From positions 4,758,001-4,822,000 of the forward strand of contig NZ_JAPNJW010000001.1 of assembly GCF_026626745.1 (NCBI RefSeq): a stretch of DNA of 64,000 nucleotides. Direction: 5' to 3'. The DNA is from Nannocystis sp. RBIL2 (GTDB lineage: Bacteria > Myxococcota_A > Polyangia > Nannocystales > Nannocystaceae). Of this stretch, positions 10,062 to 27,606 are shown one piece after another; the stretch's first letter is position 1; each line of letters opens with the position of its first letter. Made by a program: the position numbers and the translations under genes. The notes beneath the pieces were generated by a model. It was given only the letters and a program-made list of their open reading frames with translations, was not told where the DNA came from and searched no databases.

Positions 10062-10350
10062 GGCACGAGAGGGGAGCCTTTTCGGGAACGACACGAGGGC
10101 CGCTCCGCCGGCCATCCGTCTCCACAAACTCGGGAGGGGTTATGGCAGGCGAGGGGCCCGGCTCGGGATCTGTTGCGAAGGGACCTAGCGGTCCAATCGC
10201 CCGGCAGAATCGAGGGTTGTCGCGCTCTTGTCGGCTCGGGTCAGTGGGTCATCGGCGGGTGGCCCGCGAAGGGGCCGGACATCCGGAGCTGAAGGAGAGA
10301 GAGAGGAGAGAAAGATCGAACGGCCCGCGCGGGACGAACCGTGAAGTCGA

Positions 10351-10839
10351 CTACCAGCGGTAGTGGGCGAAGGCCTTGTTGGCCTCGGCCATCTTGTGCG
10401 TGTCTTCGCGCTTCTTGACGGCGCCGCCGCGGTTCTGGGCCGCGTCGAGCATCTCGTTGGCGAGACGCTCACGCATGGTCTTCTCGGGACGCGAGCGGGC
10501 GAAGCCGATCAGCCAGCGGTACGCCAGGGCCTGGCCGCGCTCGGGGCGGACCTCGATCGGGACCTGGTAGTTGGAGCCGCCGACGCGACGCGAACGGACC
10601 TCGAGGCGCGGGAAGACGTTGGAGATCGCCTTCTCGAACACCTTGACCGGGTCGTCCTTGGTGCGCTCGGAGATGATGTCGAAGGCGCCGAAGACGATCT
10701 TCTCGGCGATCGACTTCTTGCCGGCGCGCATGATGCCGCAGATGAACTTGTGGATGTTCCGGTTCACGTCCACGGGGTGGTCGGTGTACCGGATGTCGTT
10801 CTGCGGGCGCTTCCGCGTGGTGATACCTTTGCGCGACAT
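10351..10839 (-). CDS. rpsG: 30S ribosomal protein S7
   Basis: S7 (162 aa) nucleates assembly of the 30S head and lines the E site. It starts MSRKGITTRKRPQNDIRYTD and contains GGSNYQVPIEVRPERGQALA. It is slightly longer than the 156-aa standard. It lies 18 bases after rpsL in the str operon. Confidence 0.97.
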   Translation of the reverse strand: MSRKGITTRKRPQNDIRYTDHPVDVNRNIHKFICGIMRAGKKSIAEKIVFGAFDIISERTKDDPVKVFEKAISNVFPRLEVRSRRVGGSNYQVPIEVRPERGQALAYRWLIGFARSRPEKTMRERLANEMLDAAQNRGGAVKKREDTHKMAEANKAFAHYRW

Positions 10840-10857
10840 GGTCGTCCTTCTAAGTCA

Positions 10858-11229
10858 CTACTTGGGCCGCTTGGCGCCGTACTTGGAGCGCCGCTGGCGA
10901 CGGCCGTTGACGCCGGTGGTGTCGAGGGTGCCGCGCACGACGTGGTAGCGGACGCCGGGGAGGTCCTTCACGCGACCGCCGCGGATCAGCACCATCGAGT
11001 GCTCCTGCAGGTTGTGACCCTCGCCCGGGATGTACGTGGTCACTTCCATGCCGTTGGTGAGGCGGACGCGAGCGACCTTGCGGAGCGCGGAGTTCGGCTT
11101 CTTCGGCGTGCAGGTGTACACGCGGACGCACACGCCGCGCTTCTGCGGGCAACCGCGCAGCGCCGGAGCCGTCGTCTTCTTCTTCTGCAGTTCGCGTCCC
11201 TTGCGGACAAGCTGATTGATCGTCGGCAT
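10858..11229 (-). CDS. rpsL: 30S ribosomal protein S12
   Basis: S12 (123 aa) is the decoding-centre protein and classic streptomycin target. It begins MPTINQLVRKGRELQKKKTT. The decoding loops TPKKPNSALRK and GGRVKDLPGVRYH carry the wild-type lysines, so nothing points to resistance. It is first in its transcription unit, about 120 bases downstream of a good sigma-70-type promoter. Confidence 0.98.
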   Translation of the reverse strand: MPTINQLVRKGRELQKKKTTAPALRGCPQKRGVCVRVYTCTPKKPNSALRKVARVRLTNGMEVTTYIPGEGHNLQEHSMVLIRGGRVKDLPGVRYHVVRGTLDTTGVNGRRQRRSKYGAKRPK

Positions 11230-11354
11230 GCGCCGTGAAGCCTTTCCAGATTTCGGGCCGGGCTCAGGCCCGGAGAGCCGTGGGTGGGTTTCGCAAGGTC
11301 CGAGCCCGAGAGAGTCAGACCTGTTCGCTTTTGCCCCCTGCGGCTGGGGGGCTG

Positions 11355-11383
11355 TTTATATAGGGGGGCGCCAGCCAGATCAA
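11355..11383 (-). promoter_or_regulatory. Predicted sigma-70-type promoter for the rpsL operon
   Basis: Read on the minus strand, TTGATC (11378-11383) and TATAAA (11355-11360) are separated by exactly 17 bases. The AT-rich -10 box stands out in this G+C-rich region. Transcription would start near 11348 and give a leader of about 120 bases before rpsL. Confidence 0.65.
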
Positions 11384-11558
11384 GCATCGCCGCCGGCGTG
11401 GCGCGGGGGGCCGGACCGCCGTCCGAACCCCTCAGAGCGAGGAAGAACGGCCTGGAGTGCGAACCAGGCCCGGGCTGTGGGGGCGGGGCACGCGTCGCTC
11501 GTGTGCTGCCGCAGGGGTGTGATCGGGAGATCTGCTCCCTGCCCCTCCCACGAACGGA

Positions 11559-11579
11559 GTCGGCGCGTTTTGCGCCGAC
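11559..11579 (-). terminator. Hairpin downstream of rpoC
   Basis: Perfect 8-bp stem GTCGGCGC / GCGCCGAC with a five-base loop, 14 bases past the rpoC stop on the minus strand. There is no U-run after it, so it may be a weak terminator or only a 3'-end stabiliser. Confidence 0.4.
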
Positions 11580-11593
11580 CCCGTCGAGACGCT

Positions 11594-15796
<4,203 letters not shown>

Positions 15797-15829
15797 GGCC
15801 GTGTCTCCTTGTTCGCTTTCTCCGGGTGA

Positions 15830-20005
<4,176 letters not shown>

Positions 20006-20160
20006 CGCGGTTCCTCAGGGGGGACGAACTGCCGAGTGAGGCAGTGGAGCGGGCCGGCAGGTTGTCTAAGCGCTAAGCGAGGCAATTGCTCAGGACTTCG
20101 GGCCTTGCGGCTCGTGAGCCAGCGAGATCGCGAAGCGGCAAAAAGTACTCGAGAATCGAT

Positions 20161-20241
20161 GTGAGCCAGGGCTCACGGGGGCGCGAAAATGCCCCATTAC
20201 AAACGCGACATGTGCACGACGCACAGGGGGCTTTCCCCCTG
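20161..20241 (-). promoter_or_regulatory. Hairpin cluster between rplL and rpoB (possible attenuator)
   Basis: On the minus strand three stems follow the rplL stop: CAGGGGG / CCCCCTG with a 4-base loop (20224-20241), GGGGC / GCCCC (20178-20195) and GTGAGC / GCTCAC (20161-20176). In several bacteria a partial terminator or RNase site in this gap lowers rpoBC expression relative to L7/L12. The position fits that role, but no U-run is visible. Confidence 0.45.
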
Positions 20242-20283
20242 GCGCCGTACACGCCGGAGCAGCTTGGGCGGCGGGCCCTGAGA

Positions 20284-20673
20284 TCACTTGATCTCGACCT
20301 CAGCGCCTGCCTCCTTGAGCTGCTTCGCCATCTCCTCGGCCTCGGCCTTGGAGATGCCTTCCTTGATGTTGGCGGGGGCGCCCTCGACCAGGTCCTTGGC
20401 CTCCTTGAGGCCGAGGGCGGGGTTGAGCACGCGGACCGCCTTGATGACGTTGATCTTCTTGTCGCCGAAGCCCTTGAGCACGACCGTGAACTCGGTCTGC
20501 TCTTCCTTCTTCTCGGCGGCGGGCGCAGCACCACCCGTGGGGGCGGCGGCGGCGACCGGCGCGGCGGCCGAAACGCCCCACTTGGTCTCGAGCTCCTTAA
20601 CCAGGTTGGCGATCTCGATGACCGGAAGGTTGCTCAGGTAGTTGATGACTTGGTCGCGGGTGATGTCGGTCAT
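20284..20673 (-). CDS. rplL: 50S ribosomal protein L7/L12
   Basis: Stalk protein L7/L12 (129 aa). It has an N-terminal dimerisation region, an Ala-rich hinge near residues 38-55 and the C-terminal factor-binding domain with FTVVLKGFGDKKINVIKAVR and GLKEAKDLVEGAP. It interacts with L10 and recruits translation GTPases. It is preceded by rplJ after 63 bases. Confidence 0.98.
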   Translation of the reverse strand: MTDITRDQVINYLSNLPVIEIANLVKELETKWGVSAAAPVAAAAPTGGAAPAAEKKEEQTEFTVVLKGFGDKKINVIKAVRVLNPALGLKEAKDLVEGAPANIKEGISKAEAEEMAKQLKEAGAEVEIK

Positions 20674-20736
20674 GACGAATTCCTCGAAGTCTGTCGGTAC
20701 AAACGGTGACGGGTTGATGAGGGACGAGCGCCGGCC

Positions 20737-21261
20737 TCAGGAGGCAGCGGCGAGCTGGTCCTTGCGGGCATTCAGGAGGTAGAGGAAGCTCTGCGGGCCG
20801 GCGTTCAGCACGCGGACGAAGCTCGTCGCCGGCGTGTTGAGCAGGGCCAGGAACTGCGCCTTGAGCTCGCGCGGCCCGGGCATGTCGGCGAGACGGTTGA
20901 CGCCGGAGGCGTCGAGCGTCTGACCGTCGATGATGCCGCCCTTGACCTTGAAGTTCTTGGCGTCCTTGGCGAAGTCACGCGCCACGCGAGCCGCTGCACC
21001 CGGGTCCTCCGGCGAGAACGCGATCCCGGTCATGCCCTTCAACAGGGCGGCGGCCGGCTCGTGCTTCGTCCCGGTCACCGCGTAGTGGATGACCGAGTTC
21101 TTGTAGACCTGGTAGCGGCAGTTGGCGTCGCGGAACTTGTTGCGGACGTCGCTGGCCTCGGCCACGGTGATCCCGGTGTAGTCGACCAGGATGAACGCGG
21201 ACACGTCGCTCAGTTCCTCGCGGAGCTTCGCCGATTGTTCGTGTTTGCTCAGGGTGGGCAT
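20737..21261 (-). CDS. rplJ: 50S ribosomal protein L10
   Basis: L10 (174 aa), base of the ribosomal stalk. It begins MPTLSKHEQSAKLREELSDV and contains ILVDYTGITVAEASDVRNKF. The start at 21261 is chosen over an upstream one because it gives the normal length and has a GAGGAG site. The 231-base gap from rplA is where the L10-binding autoregulatory leader is expected. Confidence 0.96.
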   Translation of the reverse strand: MPTLSKHEQSAKLREELSDVSAFILVDYTGITVAEASDVRNKFRDANCRYQVYKNSVIHYAVTGTKHEPAAALLKGMTGIAFSPEDPGAAARVARDFAKDAKNFKVKGGIIDGQTLDASGVNRLADMPGPRELKAQFLALLNTPATSFVRVLNAGPQSFLYLLNARKDQLAAAS

Positions 21262-21492
21262 CTGTGGCTCGTCTCCTCGGCCCTCCGGGTGGAGGACCGC
21301 CGAGATGGAGGACGGACGACCCATCCCCGCTTCCTCTCGTCGCTCGCTCCACTCTCGGCAGGCCGCTCTCGCGTTTACGGTCGGAAGGCCGACCACCTGC
21401 TGTCTTCGAGTGCGTGCGCCCTCGCGGGCGGCTTCTACACGTCACTTCTGCGACAGACTTGGTGAACTCCTCGAATGAAAGTTCGGGTCGGC

Positions 21493-22194
21493 CTAGCGCT
21501 CGAGCAGCGCGGCGACCTCGTTGGTGTCGAGGCGGACCGACGGGCCCATCGTCGACGAGAGCGCGATGCTCTTGAAGTACTTGCCCTTGGCCGTCGACGG
21601 CTTGAGGCGCTGCAGGGTGTCGAGCAGCGAGAGGATGTTCTCCCGCAGCTTGTCCGGCCCGAAGGACATCTTGCCCACGGGCGCGTGGACGATGCCGGTC
21701 TTCTCGGTGCGGAACTCGATGCGGCCGGCCTTGATCTCGCGGACCGCTCGGGCCACGTCCATGGTCACGGTGCCGACCTTGGGGTTGGGCATCAAGTTGC
21801 GGGGGCCGAGGATACGGCCGAGGCGACCGACGAGGCCCATCATGTCGGGCGTGGCGATCGCGCTGTCGAACTCGAGCCAGTTCTCCTTGAGAACGCGGTC
21901 GACCAGGTCCTCGGCGCCGACGAAATCGGCGCCCGCCTCGCGTGCCTCGTTGGCGCGCTCGCCCTTGGCGAACACGACCACGCGCAGCGACTTGCCGGTG
22001 CCGTGCGGCAGGGCGCACGACGAGCGGATCATCTGGTCGGCGTGCTTCGGGTTGACGCCCAGGCGGGCGGCGACGTCGATCGTCTCGTCGAACTTGGTGA
22101 ACTTCAGCTTCGGCAGCAGCTCGACCGCTTCGGCGAGGGTGTAGCGCTTGTCGCGGTCGACCAGCTTGCGGATCGCCTCGTACTTCTTGCCCAT
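21493..22194 (-). CDS. rplA: 50S ribosomal protein L1
   Basis: L1 (233 aa) forms the mobile E-site stalk and in many bacteria represses the rplKA mRNA. It starts MGKKYEAIRKLVDRDKRYTL and contains the signature region around LGRILGPRNLMPNPKVGTV. The 122-base gap to rplK contains a TGTCC-N4-GGACA palindrome. Confidence 0.97.
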   Translation of the reverse strand: MGKKYEAIRKLVDRDKRYTLAEAVELLPKLKFTKFDETIDVAARLGVNPKHADQMIRSSCALPHGTGKSLRVVVFAKGERANEAREAGADFVGAEDLVDRVLKENWLEFDSAIATPDMMGLVGRLGRILGPRNLMPNPKVGTVTMDVARAVREIKAGRIEFRTEKTGIVHAPVGKMSFGPDKLRENILSLLDTLQRLKPSTAKGKYFKSIALSSTMGPSVRLDTNEVAALLER

Positions 22195-22283
22195 TGTCTC
22201 TTGCCCTTTCCGGGGTCCCAGCGGCCTCTACGGCCTCCCCCGGGGTTGTCTCGGTCCGCGTGGGGCCGAGGCTCCTGTCCGCA

Positions 22284-22297
22284 TGTCCTCAGGGACA
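22284..22297. repeat. TGTCC-N4-GGACA palindrome in the rplK-rplA gap
   Basis: Perfect TGTCC-TCAG-GGACA, nested in a wider inverted repeat with 9-bp arms CTCCTGTCC / GGACAGGAG (22272-22300). It is one member of a short palindrome family found repeatedly in this window. In the mRNA it would form a hairpin between the two cistrons. Confidence 0.6.
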
Positions 22298-22316
22298 GGA
22301 GACTGATTCTCGGCGC

Positions 22317-22757
22317 TCAGGCCTCGACGACGTCGATGCCCATCGAGCGCGCGGTGCCGGCGATCGTGCGCGCGGCGGCGTCGATCGAGGCGGCGTTCAT
22401 GTCCTTGTACTTGTACTCGGCGATCTCGCGGACTTCCTGGGTCGTCAGCTTGCCGATCTTCTGTCGGTTCGGGACGCCCGAGCCGCCCTCGATCTTCGGG
22501 TTGGCCGCCTGCACCTTCTTCAACAACAAGATCGACGCCGGCGGGGTCTTGGTGATGAAGGTGAACGAACGGTCCGAGTAGACGGTGATGACCACCGGAA
22601 TCACGAGGCCCTGGTCCTTCGCCGTGCGGGCGTTGAACTGCTTGCAGAACTCCATGATGTTGACGCCCTTGGAGCCGAGCGCAGGGCCGATCGGGGGCGC
22701 GGGGTTCGCCAGTCCGGCCTTGATCTGGAGCTTGACGTACGCGGTTACCTTCTTCAT
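22317..22757 (-). CDS. rplK: 50S ribosomal protein L11
   Basis: L11 (146 aa) is the GTPase-centre protein needed for the stringent response. It begins MKKVTAYVKLQIKAGLANPA; the thiostrepton-site region PPIGPALGSKGVNIMEFCKQ is intact. It lies 130 bases downstream of nusG. Confidence 0.97.
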   Translation of the reverse strand: MKKVTAYVKLQIKAGLANPAPPIGPALGSKGVNIMEFCKQFNARTAKDQGLVIPVVITVYSDRSFTFITKTPPASILLLKKVQAANPKIEGGSGVPNRQKIGKLTTQEVREIAEYKYKDMNAASIDAAARTIAGTARSMGIDVVEA

Positions 22758-22887
22758 GGCAGTGCTTCGTGACGAAAAGAGTGGGTCGGGTGGGCCGACG
22801 CCGCTGGCGCCGCCCTTCAGGGACCGTGAGCTTGACGCCGCTCACTGGGCGGGACAGGCGTGCTGGCTTGTCGCAGATCCGCCGGCG

Positions 22888-23424
22888 TTACACAACCGGC
22901 TCGACCTCGGAAAAGTCGACCTCGACGCGCGTCGGGCGGCCGAACAACGACACCGACAGCCAGATCTTCTGCTTGTCGTTGTTGATCTCCTCCACCTCAC
23001 CGGTGAAGTTGGCGAACGCGCCGCTGCGGACCCGCACCTGCTGGCCGACCGAATACGTGATGTTCGGCACGACCTTCTCGACGGGCGCCTGCTCGTCCGG
23101 CGGCGCCTGGCCGAGCATGCGGTTCATCTCCGCCTTGCGCACCGGCTTCGGGTTCTGACCGCCGAGGAAGCCGGTCACCTTCGGGGTGTTCTGGACCAGG
23201 TGCCAGCTCGCCTTGGTCAGGTCCATGCTGATGAAGATGTAACCGGGCAGAAGCTTGTTGGTCTTCTGGACGGTCTTCTTGCCGCTCCGGGTGGTCACCT
23301 TCTCCGAGGGAATCAAGATCTCCCCGAACTGCTCCTCGAGACCGGCGTTCTTGATCCGGTCCTCCAGGGCCTTCTTTACCGAGTTCTCGTAGCCCGAGAA
23401 GGTGTTGACGACGTACCACTCCAT
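22888..23424 (-). CDS. nusG: Transcription termination/antitermination factor NusG
   Basis: NusG (178 aa) binds RNA polymerase and couples it to Rho or to the ribosome. The N-terminal NGN domain starts MEWYVVNTFSGYENSVKKAL. The C-terminal KOW domain carries VGQQVRVRSGAFANFTGEVE. It follows secE after 21 bases in the standard secE-nusG-rplKAJL order. Confidence 0.97.
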   Translation of the reverse strand: MEWYVVNTFSGYENSVKKALEDRIKNAGLEEQFGEILIPSEKVTTRSGKKTVQKTNKLLPGYIFISMDLTKASWHLVQNTPKVTGFLGGQNPKPVRKAEMNRMLGQAPPDEQAPVEKVVPNITYSVGQQVRVRSGAFANFTGEVEEINNDKQKIWLSVSLFGRPTRVEVDFSEVEPVV

Positions 23425-23445
23425 GAGAATTTGTGCCCCGATCCG

Positions 23446-23874
23446 TCAGAGAGCGTAGAGCCAGTCCGTCACGTTGGACCAGAACAGGTCCATCATCGCC
23501 AGGATGACGGAGCAGACGAGCGTGAGGACGACGACCACGATCGTGGCGACCCGCGTCTCCGCCTTGGTCGGCCACGTCACCTGCGAGACTTCGACAGCGA
23601 CCTCGCTCACGAACGTGAACCAGCGCTTGTTCCGCCAGGCGATGAGGGCGCAGACTAGGGCGATGCCAGTGCCGATCGCCGAAGCGAGGTTCGGCGCCGG
23701 GCGACCGAGCTGCCGGGGCCAGTACGACCACAGCAACGCCCACATGTCCTCGGTGAGGTTGCTCAGGACGTACGCGAGCAGCAGAAAGCCGAGGAAAAAC
23801 GCTGCGTGGGCCCACCGACTGGGGTCGAACTCACGGGCGACAACGAGCTTTCGATTGCGCGGCGGGGTCGTCAT
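23446..23874 (-). CDS. secE: Preprotein translocase subunit SecE
   Basis: SecE (142 aa) stabilises SecY in the Sec translocon. Three hydrophobic segments are visible (about 24-41, 64-80 and 108-133). The conserved cytoplasmic helix VSEVAVEVSQVTWPTKAE precedes the last one. This is the longer three-span form. Its position between tRNA-Trp and nusG supports the call. Confidence 0.95.
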   Translation of the reverse strand: MTTPPRNRKLVVAREFDPSRWAHAAFFLGFLLLAYVLSNLTEDMWALLWSYWPRQLGRPAPNLASAIGTGIALVCALIAWRNKRWFTFVSEVAVEVSQVTWPTKAETRVATIVVVVLTLVCSVILAMMDLFWSNVTDWLYAL

Positions 23875-23920
23875 GGCAGGGGCTCAGAGTGTCCGAAGTT
23901 CGGCCATCTCTGACAGGAAG

Positions 23921-23993
23921 CAGGGGGTGGGGGACTCGAACCCTCGGCCTGCGGATTTGGAGTCCGCTGCTCTACCAACTGAGCTAACCCCCT
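23921..23993 (-). tRNA. tRNA-Trp (anticodon CCA)
   Basis: Cloverleaf of 73 bases with acceptor stem AGGGGGT / ACCCCCT, TTCGA T-loop and anticodon loop CTCCAAA giving CCA. The 3' CCA is not encoded. It sits between rpmG and secE, a common arrangement. Confidence 0.95.
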
Positions 23994-24009
23994 GTAAGAT
24001 CCCACTCTT

Positions 24010-24171
24010 CTACTTAGTCTCCTTGTGATCCGCGTGCTTCCGGCAGTGGCGGCAGAACTTCTTGAGGACGACCTTCTCGGGCGTCGTCCGCTTGTTCTTG
24101 GTCGAGGAGTAATTGCGCCGCTTACAGGTCTGGCACTCGAGCTGGATGATGATGCGGTTGCCGGCAGCCAT
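24010..24171 (-). CDS. rpmG: 50S ribosomal protein L33
   Basis: Short gene of 53 codons: MAAGNRIIIQLECQTCKRRN at the start, then NYSSTKNKRTTPEKVVLKK and CRHCRKH. The two CxxC pairs (CQTC and CRHC) mark the zinc-binding form of L33. A GAGG site precedes the ATG at 24171. It is the first gene after the promoter at 24199-24227, so it heads the rpmG-trnW-secE-nusG-rplKAJL unit. Confidence 0.93.
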   Translation of the reverse strand: MAAGNRIIIQLECQTCKRRNYSSTKNKRTTPEKVVLKKFCRHCRKHADHKETK

Positions 24172-24198
24172 AGGAGCCTCAACAGGCGAAGGGGTCCG

Positions 24199-24227
24199 GT
24201 TCTAGCAAGACCCGTTCCGGTTGACAA
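24199..24227 (-). promoter_or_regulatory. Predicted promoter for the rpmG-secE-nusG-rplK operon
   Basis: Minus-strand TTGTCA (24222-24227) and TAGAAC (24199-24204) with a 17-base spacer. It lies just after the tuf2 terminator and about 28 bases before the rpmG ATG, so the order terminator-promoter-gene is consistent. Confidence 0.65.
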
Positions 24228-24275
24228 GTTCGAGCCCGGAGGCCGGCATGGGCCGGCAAACCGGGGAGTTAGGGC

Positions 24276-24304
24276 AAAACAAGGCGGGGGTCACGCCCCC
24301 CGCC
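24276..24304 (-). terminator. Rho-independent terminator of tuf2
   Basis: On the minus strand GGCGGGGG / CCCCCGCC form an 8-bp GC stem around a 6-base loop, followed by TTGTTTT. It lies 18 bases past the tuf2 stop. This is the clearest intrinsic terminator in the window. Confidence 0.85.
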
Positions 24305-24322
24305 CTGCCGTTCTCGAGTGGT

Positions 24323-25522
<1,200 letters not shown>

Positions 25523-25571
25523 GGCTGTGCTTCTTTGCGGGTGACGGGTTCAGTCGTCGAGAGGGATTCTC

Positions 25572-25647
25572 TGGAGCCCATGAGCGGATTCGAACCGCTG
25601 ACCTCATCCTTACCAAGGATGTGCTCTACCAACTGAGCTACATGGGC
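25572..25647 (-). tRNA. tRNA-Thr (anticodon GGT)
   Basis: 76 bases including an encoded CCA end. Acceptor stem GCCCATG / CATGGGC; anticodon loop TTGGTAA gives GGT. It lies directly upstream of tuf2. It is the only tRNA of the five here with a genomically encoded CCA. Confidence 0.95.
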
Positions 25648-25709
25648 GTGAAGTTGTCAGGACGCAGAGGCCGGGAGGGCCTGATTACAAATGCGCGGGT
25701 CGCGCAGAG

Positions 25710-25782
25710 AGCGGGAGACGAGGGTCGAACTCGCGACATTCAGCTTGGAAGGCTGACGCTCTACCAACTGAGCTACTCCCGC
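25710..25782 (-). tRNA. tRNA-Gly (anticodon TCC)
   Basis: 73 bases; acceptor stem GCGGGAG / CTCCCGC; anticodon loop CTTCCAA gives TCC. CCA is not encoded. Part of the tRNA-tuf cluster. Confidence 0.95.
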
Positions 25783-25791
25783 GGTAGGCAG

Positions 25792-25876
25792 TGGATGGGG
25801 AAGGATTCGAACCTTCGAAGCGCGGTGCGCGGCAGATTTACAGTCTGCTCCCTTTGGCCGACTCGGGCACCCATCC
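25792..25876 (-). tRNA. tRNA-Tyr (anticodon GTA)
   Basis: 85 bases with the long variable arm expected for bacterial tRNA-Tyr. Acceptor stem GGATGGG / CCCATCC; anticodon loop CTGTAAA gives GTA. CCA is not encoded. Confidence 0.95.
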
Positions 25877-25930
25877 TCGTGGTGTGGAACGATCGCTGCG
25901 CGCGTGGCCCGGAGGCCGTTCGACGTGGAG

Positions 25931-26003
25931 AGCTGGCGATGGGACTCGAACCCGCAGCCGCCTGATTACAAATCAGGTGCTCTACCAATTGAGCTACGCC
26001 AGC
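25931..26003 (-). tRNA. tRNA-Thr (anticodon TGT)
   Basis: 73 bases; acceptor stem GCTGGCG / CGCCAGC; anticodon loop TTTGTAA gives TGT. CCA is not encoded. First gene of the tRNA-tuf cluster. Confidence 0.95.
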
Positions 26004-26116
26004 GTGTGGTGAGAATTCCTCCGGGGGTCTTCGTGGCGGTCGTTCCGCCGGTCAAGTGTCGGGCTACAGGCTAACGGTAAGCGTCGGACCCGGTGAGGGT
26101 CCGAAAGTGGACGCGG

Positions 26117-26146
26117 TGTATAGCCGCGGATCTGGGAGAGTGTCAA
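26117..26146 (-). promoter_or_regulatory. Predicted strong promoter of the tRNA-tuf cluster
   Basis: Minus-strand consensus -35 TTGACA (26141-26146) and -10 TATACA (26117-26122), 18-base spacer (17 if CTATAC is the -10). Transcription would begin near 26110, about 107 bases before the first tRNA. It is the closest match to sigma-70 consensus in the window. Confidence 0.75.
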
Positions 26147-26237
26147 GCCGCGTGGGACGGGGCTGCACGCCGGTGCCGGTAGCCCCGCAAGTGCCGGTTT
26201 TTGCCCGTGTGCGGGCCCTTGAGCGGCTTTGCGAGCG

Positions 26238-27428
26238 TCAGAGCGGCGTCAGCTCCGGCACGAACAGCTTGCGATCGACCGGGCTCGGCTCGCCGGCCGC
26301 GGAGGCGATCTCCCCTGCCCCGATTTCCGGGCGGGCTTCGGGCGCCAGCGGCGGGTGCGGCTTGCCGAGAGTCGTATCACCGGCGAGGAGCACGGCCTGC
26401 AGCTCGCTCAGCTTGGCCTCGGTCTGGGCCGTGAACTCGCTCTCGTAGCCGAGCCGCCGGGCGGTCGCTAGGTTCTTCTCGAACACCCAGATCGCCTTGT
26501 TGACCACCGGCCTCAGCTGACCCTTGAGCTCCTCGTAGTAGACCTGGCGCTGCTTGTCGTCGAGCCAGTCCGGCACGGGGGCGTGCATCATGGCGTCGTA
26601 GAACTCCTCGAACAGGCTGCCCAGCTGGTAGCCGGCGGCCGAGACCCAAAACATGTGCTTGGCCTTGATGGTCTCGTTGTAGGCCTCCTGGGCCTTCTCC
26701 AGCAGGGCGAACTTGCGGGCGAAGTCCTCGGTCATCTGCTTCTCGGGCAGGCGGATCGGGACGTCGCGGAAGCGCCGGTGCCACACGGCCGCGCGGTAGA
26801 AGCGGGCCATGCCGACGAAGTAATAGTTGCTGAAGCGCTCGCTGTTCTGCTCCTGCGAGGCCACGTAGACCTGGTCGGCCTGCTGCAGCAGCGGCTCGGC
26901 CTGGTCGAGCTGGCCGAGCTCGAAGTGGGCGTAGCCCTGGCGGGTGAGTGCCTCGACCTTGGCGCTGGGGAGGGTCGCGCGGGCGAAGGCCTCGGCGTAG
27001 CTGTCGGCCGAGGCCTTCCACTCGCCGAGCTCGGCGTAACAGGCGCCGCGGCGGGCGAACAGGTCGGCGGGGCCGTCGCTGAAGCGGGCCAGGTAGGCGT
27101 CGTAGGCCCGGATCGCCGCGGCGCAGTCGCGCAGGAGTTCCTGGGCCCGCGCCAGGCCGAGGTAAGCCTGGCGCACCCCGGTCTCGTCGGGGTCGCCGCC
27201 GAGGTAGCCGGAGAACAGGGCGACGGCCCGGGCCGCGTCACCGCCGGCGAGCGCCGCCTCGGCGTCCGGCAGGGTCGCCGGGCCGGTGGGCGCCGCCGCG
27301 GCCGCCTCGCCGGGCTGCACAGTGACTGCCGCGTCCTCCGGGGTGACGACGCCGGCGGACTTGCCGGCGCAGGCGATGGGCGCGCCGGCGAGGACGACGA
27401 GCGCGAGCCGGACGAGCGAGCGATGCAT
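26238..27428 (-). CDS. TPR-repeat envelope protein
   Basis: 396-aa protein beginning with a signal peptide (MHRSLVRLALVVLAGAPIAC). The Cys at residue 20 suggests a lipoprotein, though PIAC is an atypical lipobox. Residues 50-200 hold TPR-like helices (for example AYLGLARAQELLRDCAAAIRA and YAHFELGQLDQAEPLLQQA). The C-terminal half is helical and Trp/Tyr-rich (NETIKAKHMFWVSAAGYQLG). An ATG four codons upstream (27440) is equally possible. It probably works as a periplasm-facing scaffold; no precise function is recognised. It runs in the same direction as the HEAT-repeat lipoprotein upstream. Confidence 0.8.
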   Translation of the reverse strand: MHRSLVRLALVVLAGAPIACAGKSAGVVTPEDAAVTVQPGEAAAAAPTGPATLPDAEAALAGGDAARAVALFSGYLGGDPDETGVRQAYLGLARAQELLRDCAAAIRAYDAYLARFSDGPADLFARRGACYAELGEWKASADSYAEAFARATLPSAKVEALTRQGYAHFELGQLDQAEPLLQQADQVYVASQEQNSERFSNYYFVGMARFYRAAVWHRRFRDVPIRLPEKQMTEDFARKFALLEKAQEAYNETIKAKHMFWVSAAGYQLGSLFEEFYDAMMHAPVPDWLDDKQRQVYYEELKGQLRPVVNKAIWVFEKNLATARRLGYESEFTAQTEAKLSELQAVLLAGDTTLGKPHPPLAPEARPEIGAGEIASAAGEPSPVDRKLFVPELTPL

Positions 27429-27606
27429 CGGCGTGAGCATGGCACACGGGGTCGTGGACATCACGGGCTGATTGTGAGTTGCCGCGTCGGAGATCGCTCC
27501 GATCGGCTTCGCGCGGCGAGGCCGGCGCGGGTCCCGGAAATGCAACGAGGACGACGACCGGCGCCCTGGAGCGCGCGGACGGCGTCCTCGTCGAGGCCAA
27601 GCCTCG

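Larger units (their letters stand above)
11230..11593. other. rpoC-rpsL intergenic region
   Basis: This 364-base gap contains no credible gene. On the minus strand it holds, in order, a GC-rich hairpin after the rpoC stop, a promoter with 17-base spacing, a second GC-rich hairpin at 11333-11352 close to the predicted transcript start, and the rpsL leader. Long forward readings here are shadows of rpoC and GC-biased spacer. Confidence 0.6.

Noticed and set aside
10062..10127. Upstream TTG start for fusA
   Set aside because: The added residues are not EF-G-like; the ATG at 10061 gives the normal N-terminus, though an ATG at 10115 stays possible.
7992..10292. 766-codon forward frame opposite fusA
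   Set aside because: fusA on the other strand has all GTPase motifs; the forward frame is a compositional shadow.
21262..21396. 45-residue N-terminal extension of L10
   Set aside because: The ATG at 21261 has a good ribosome-binding site and normal length; the upstream part belongs to the expected regulatory leader.
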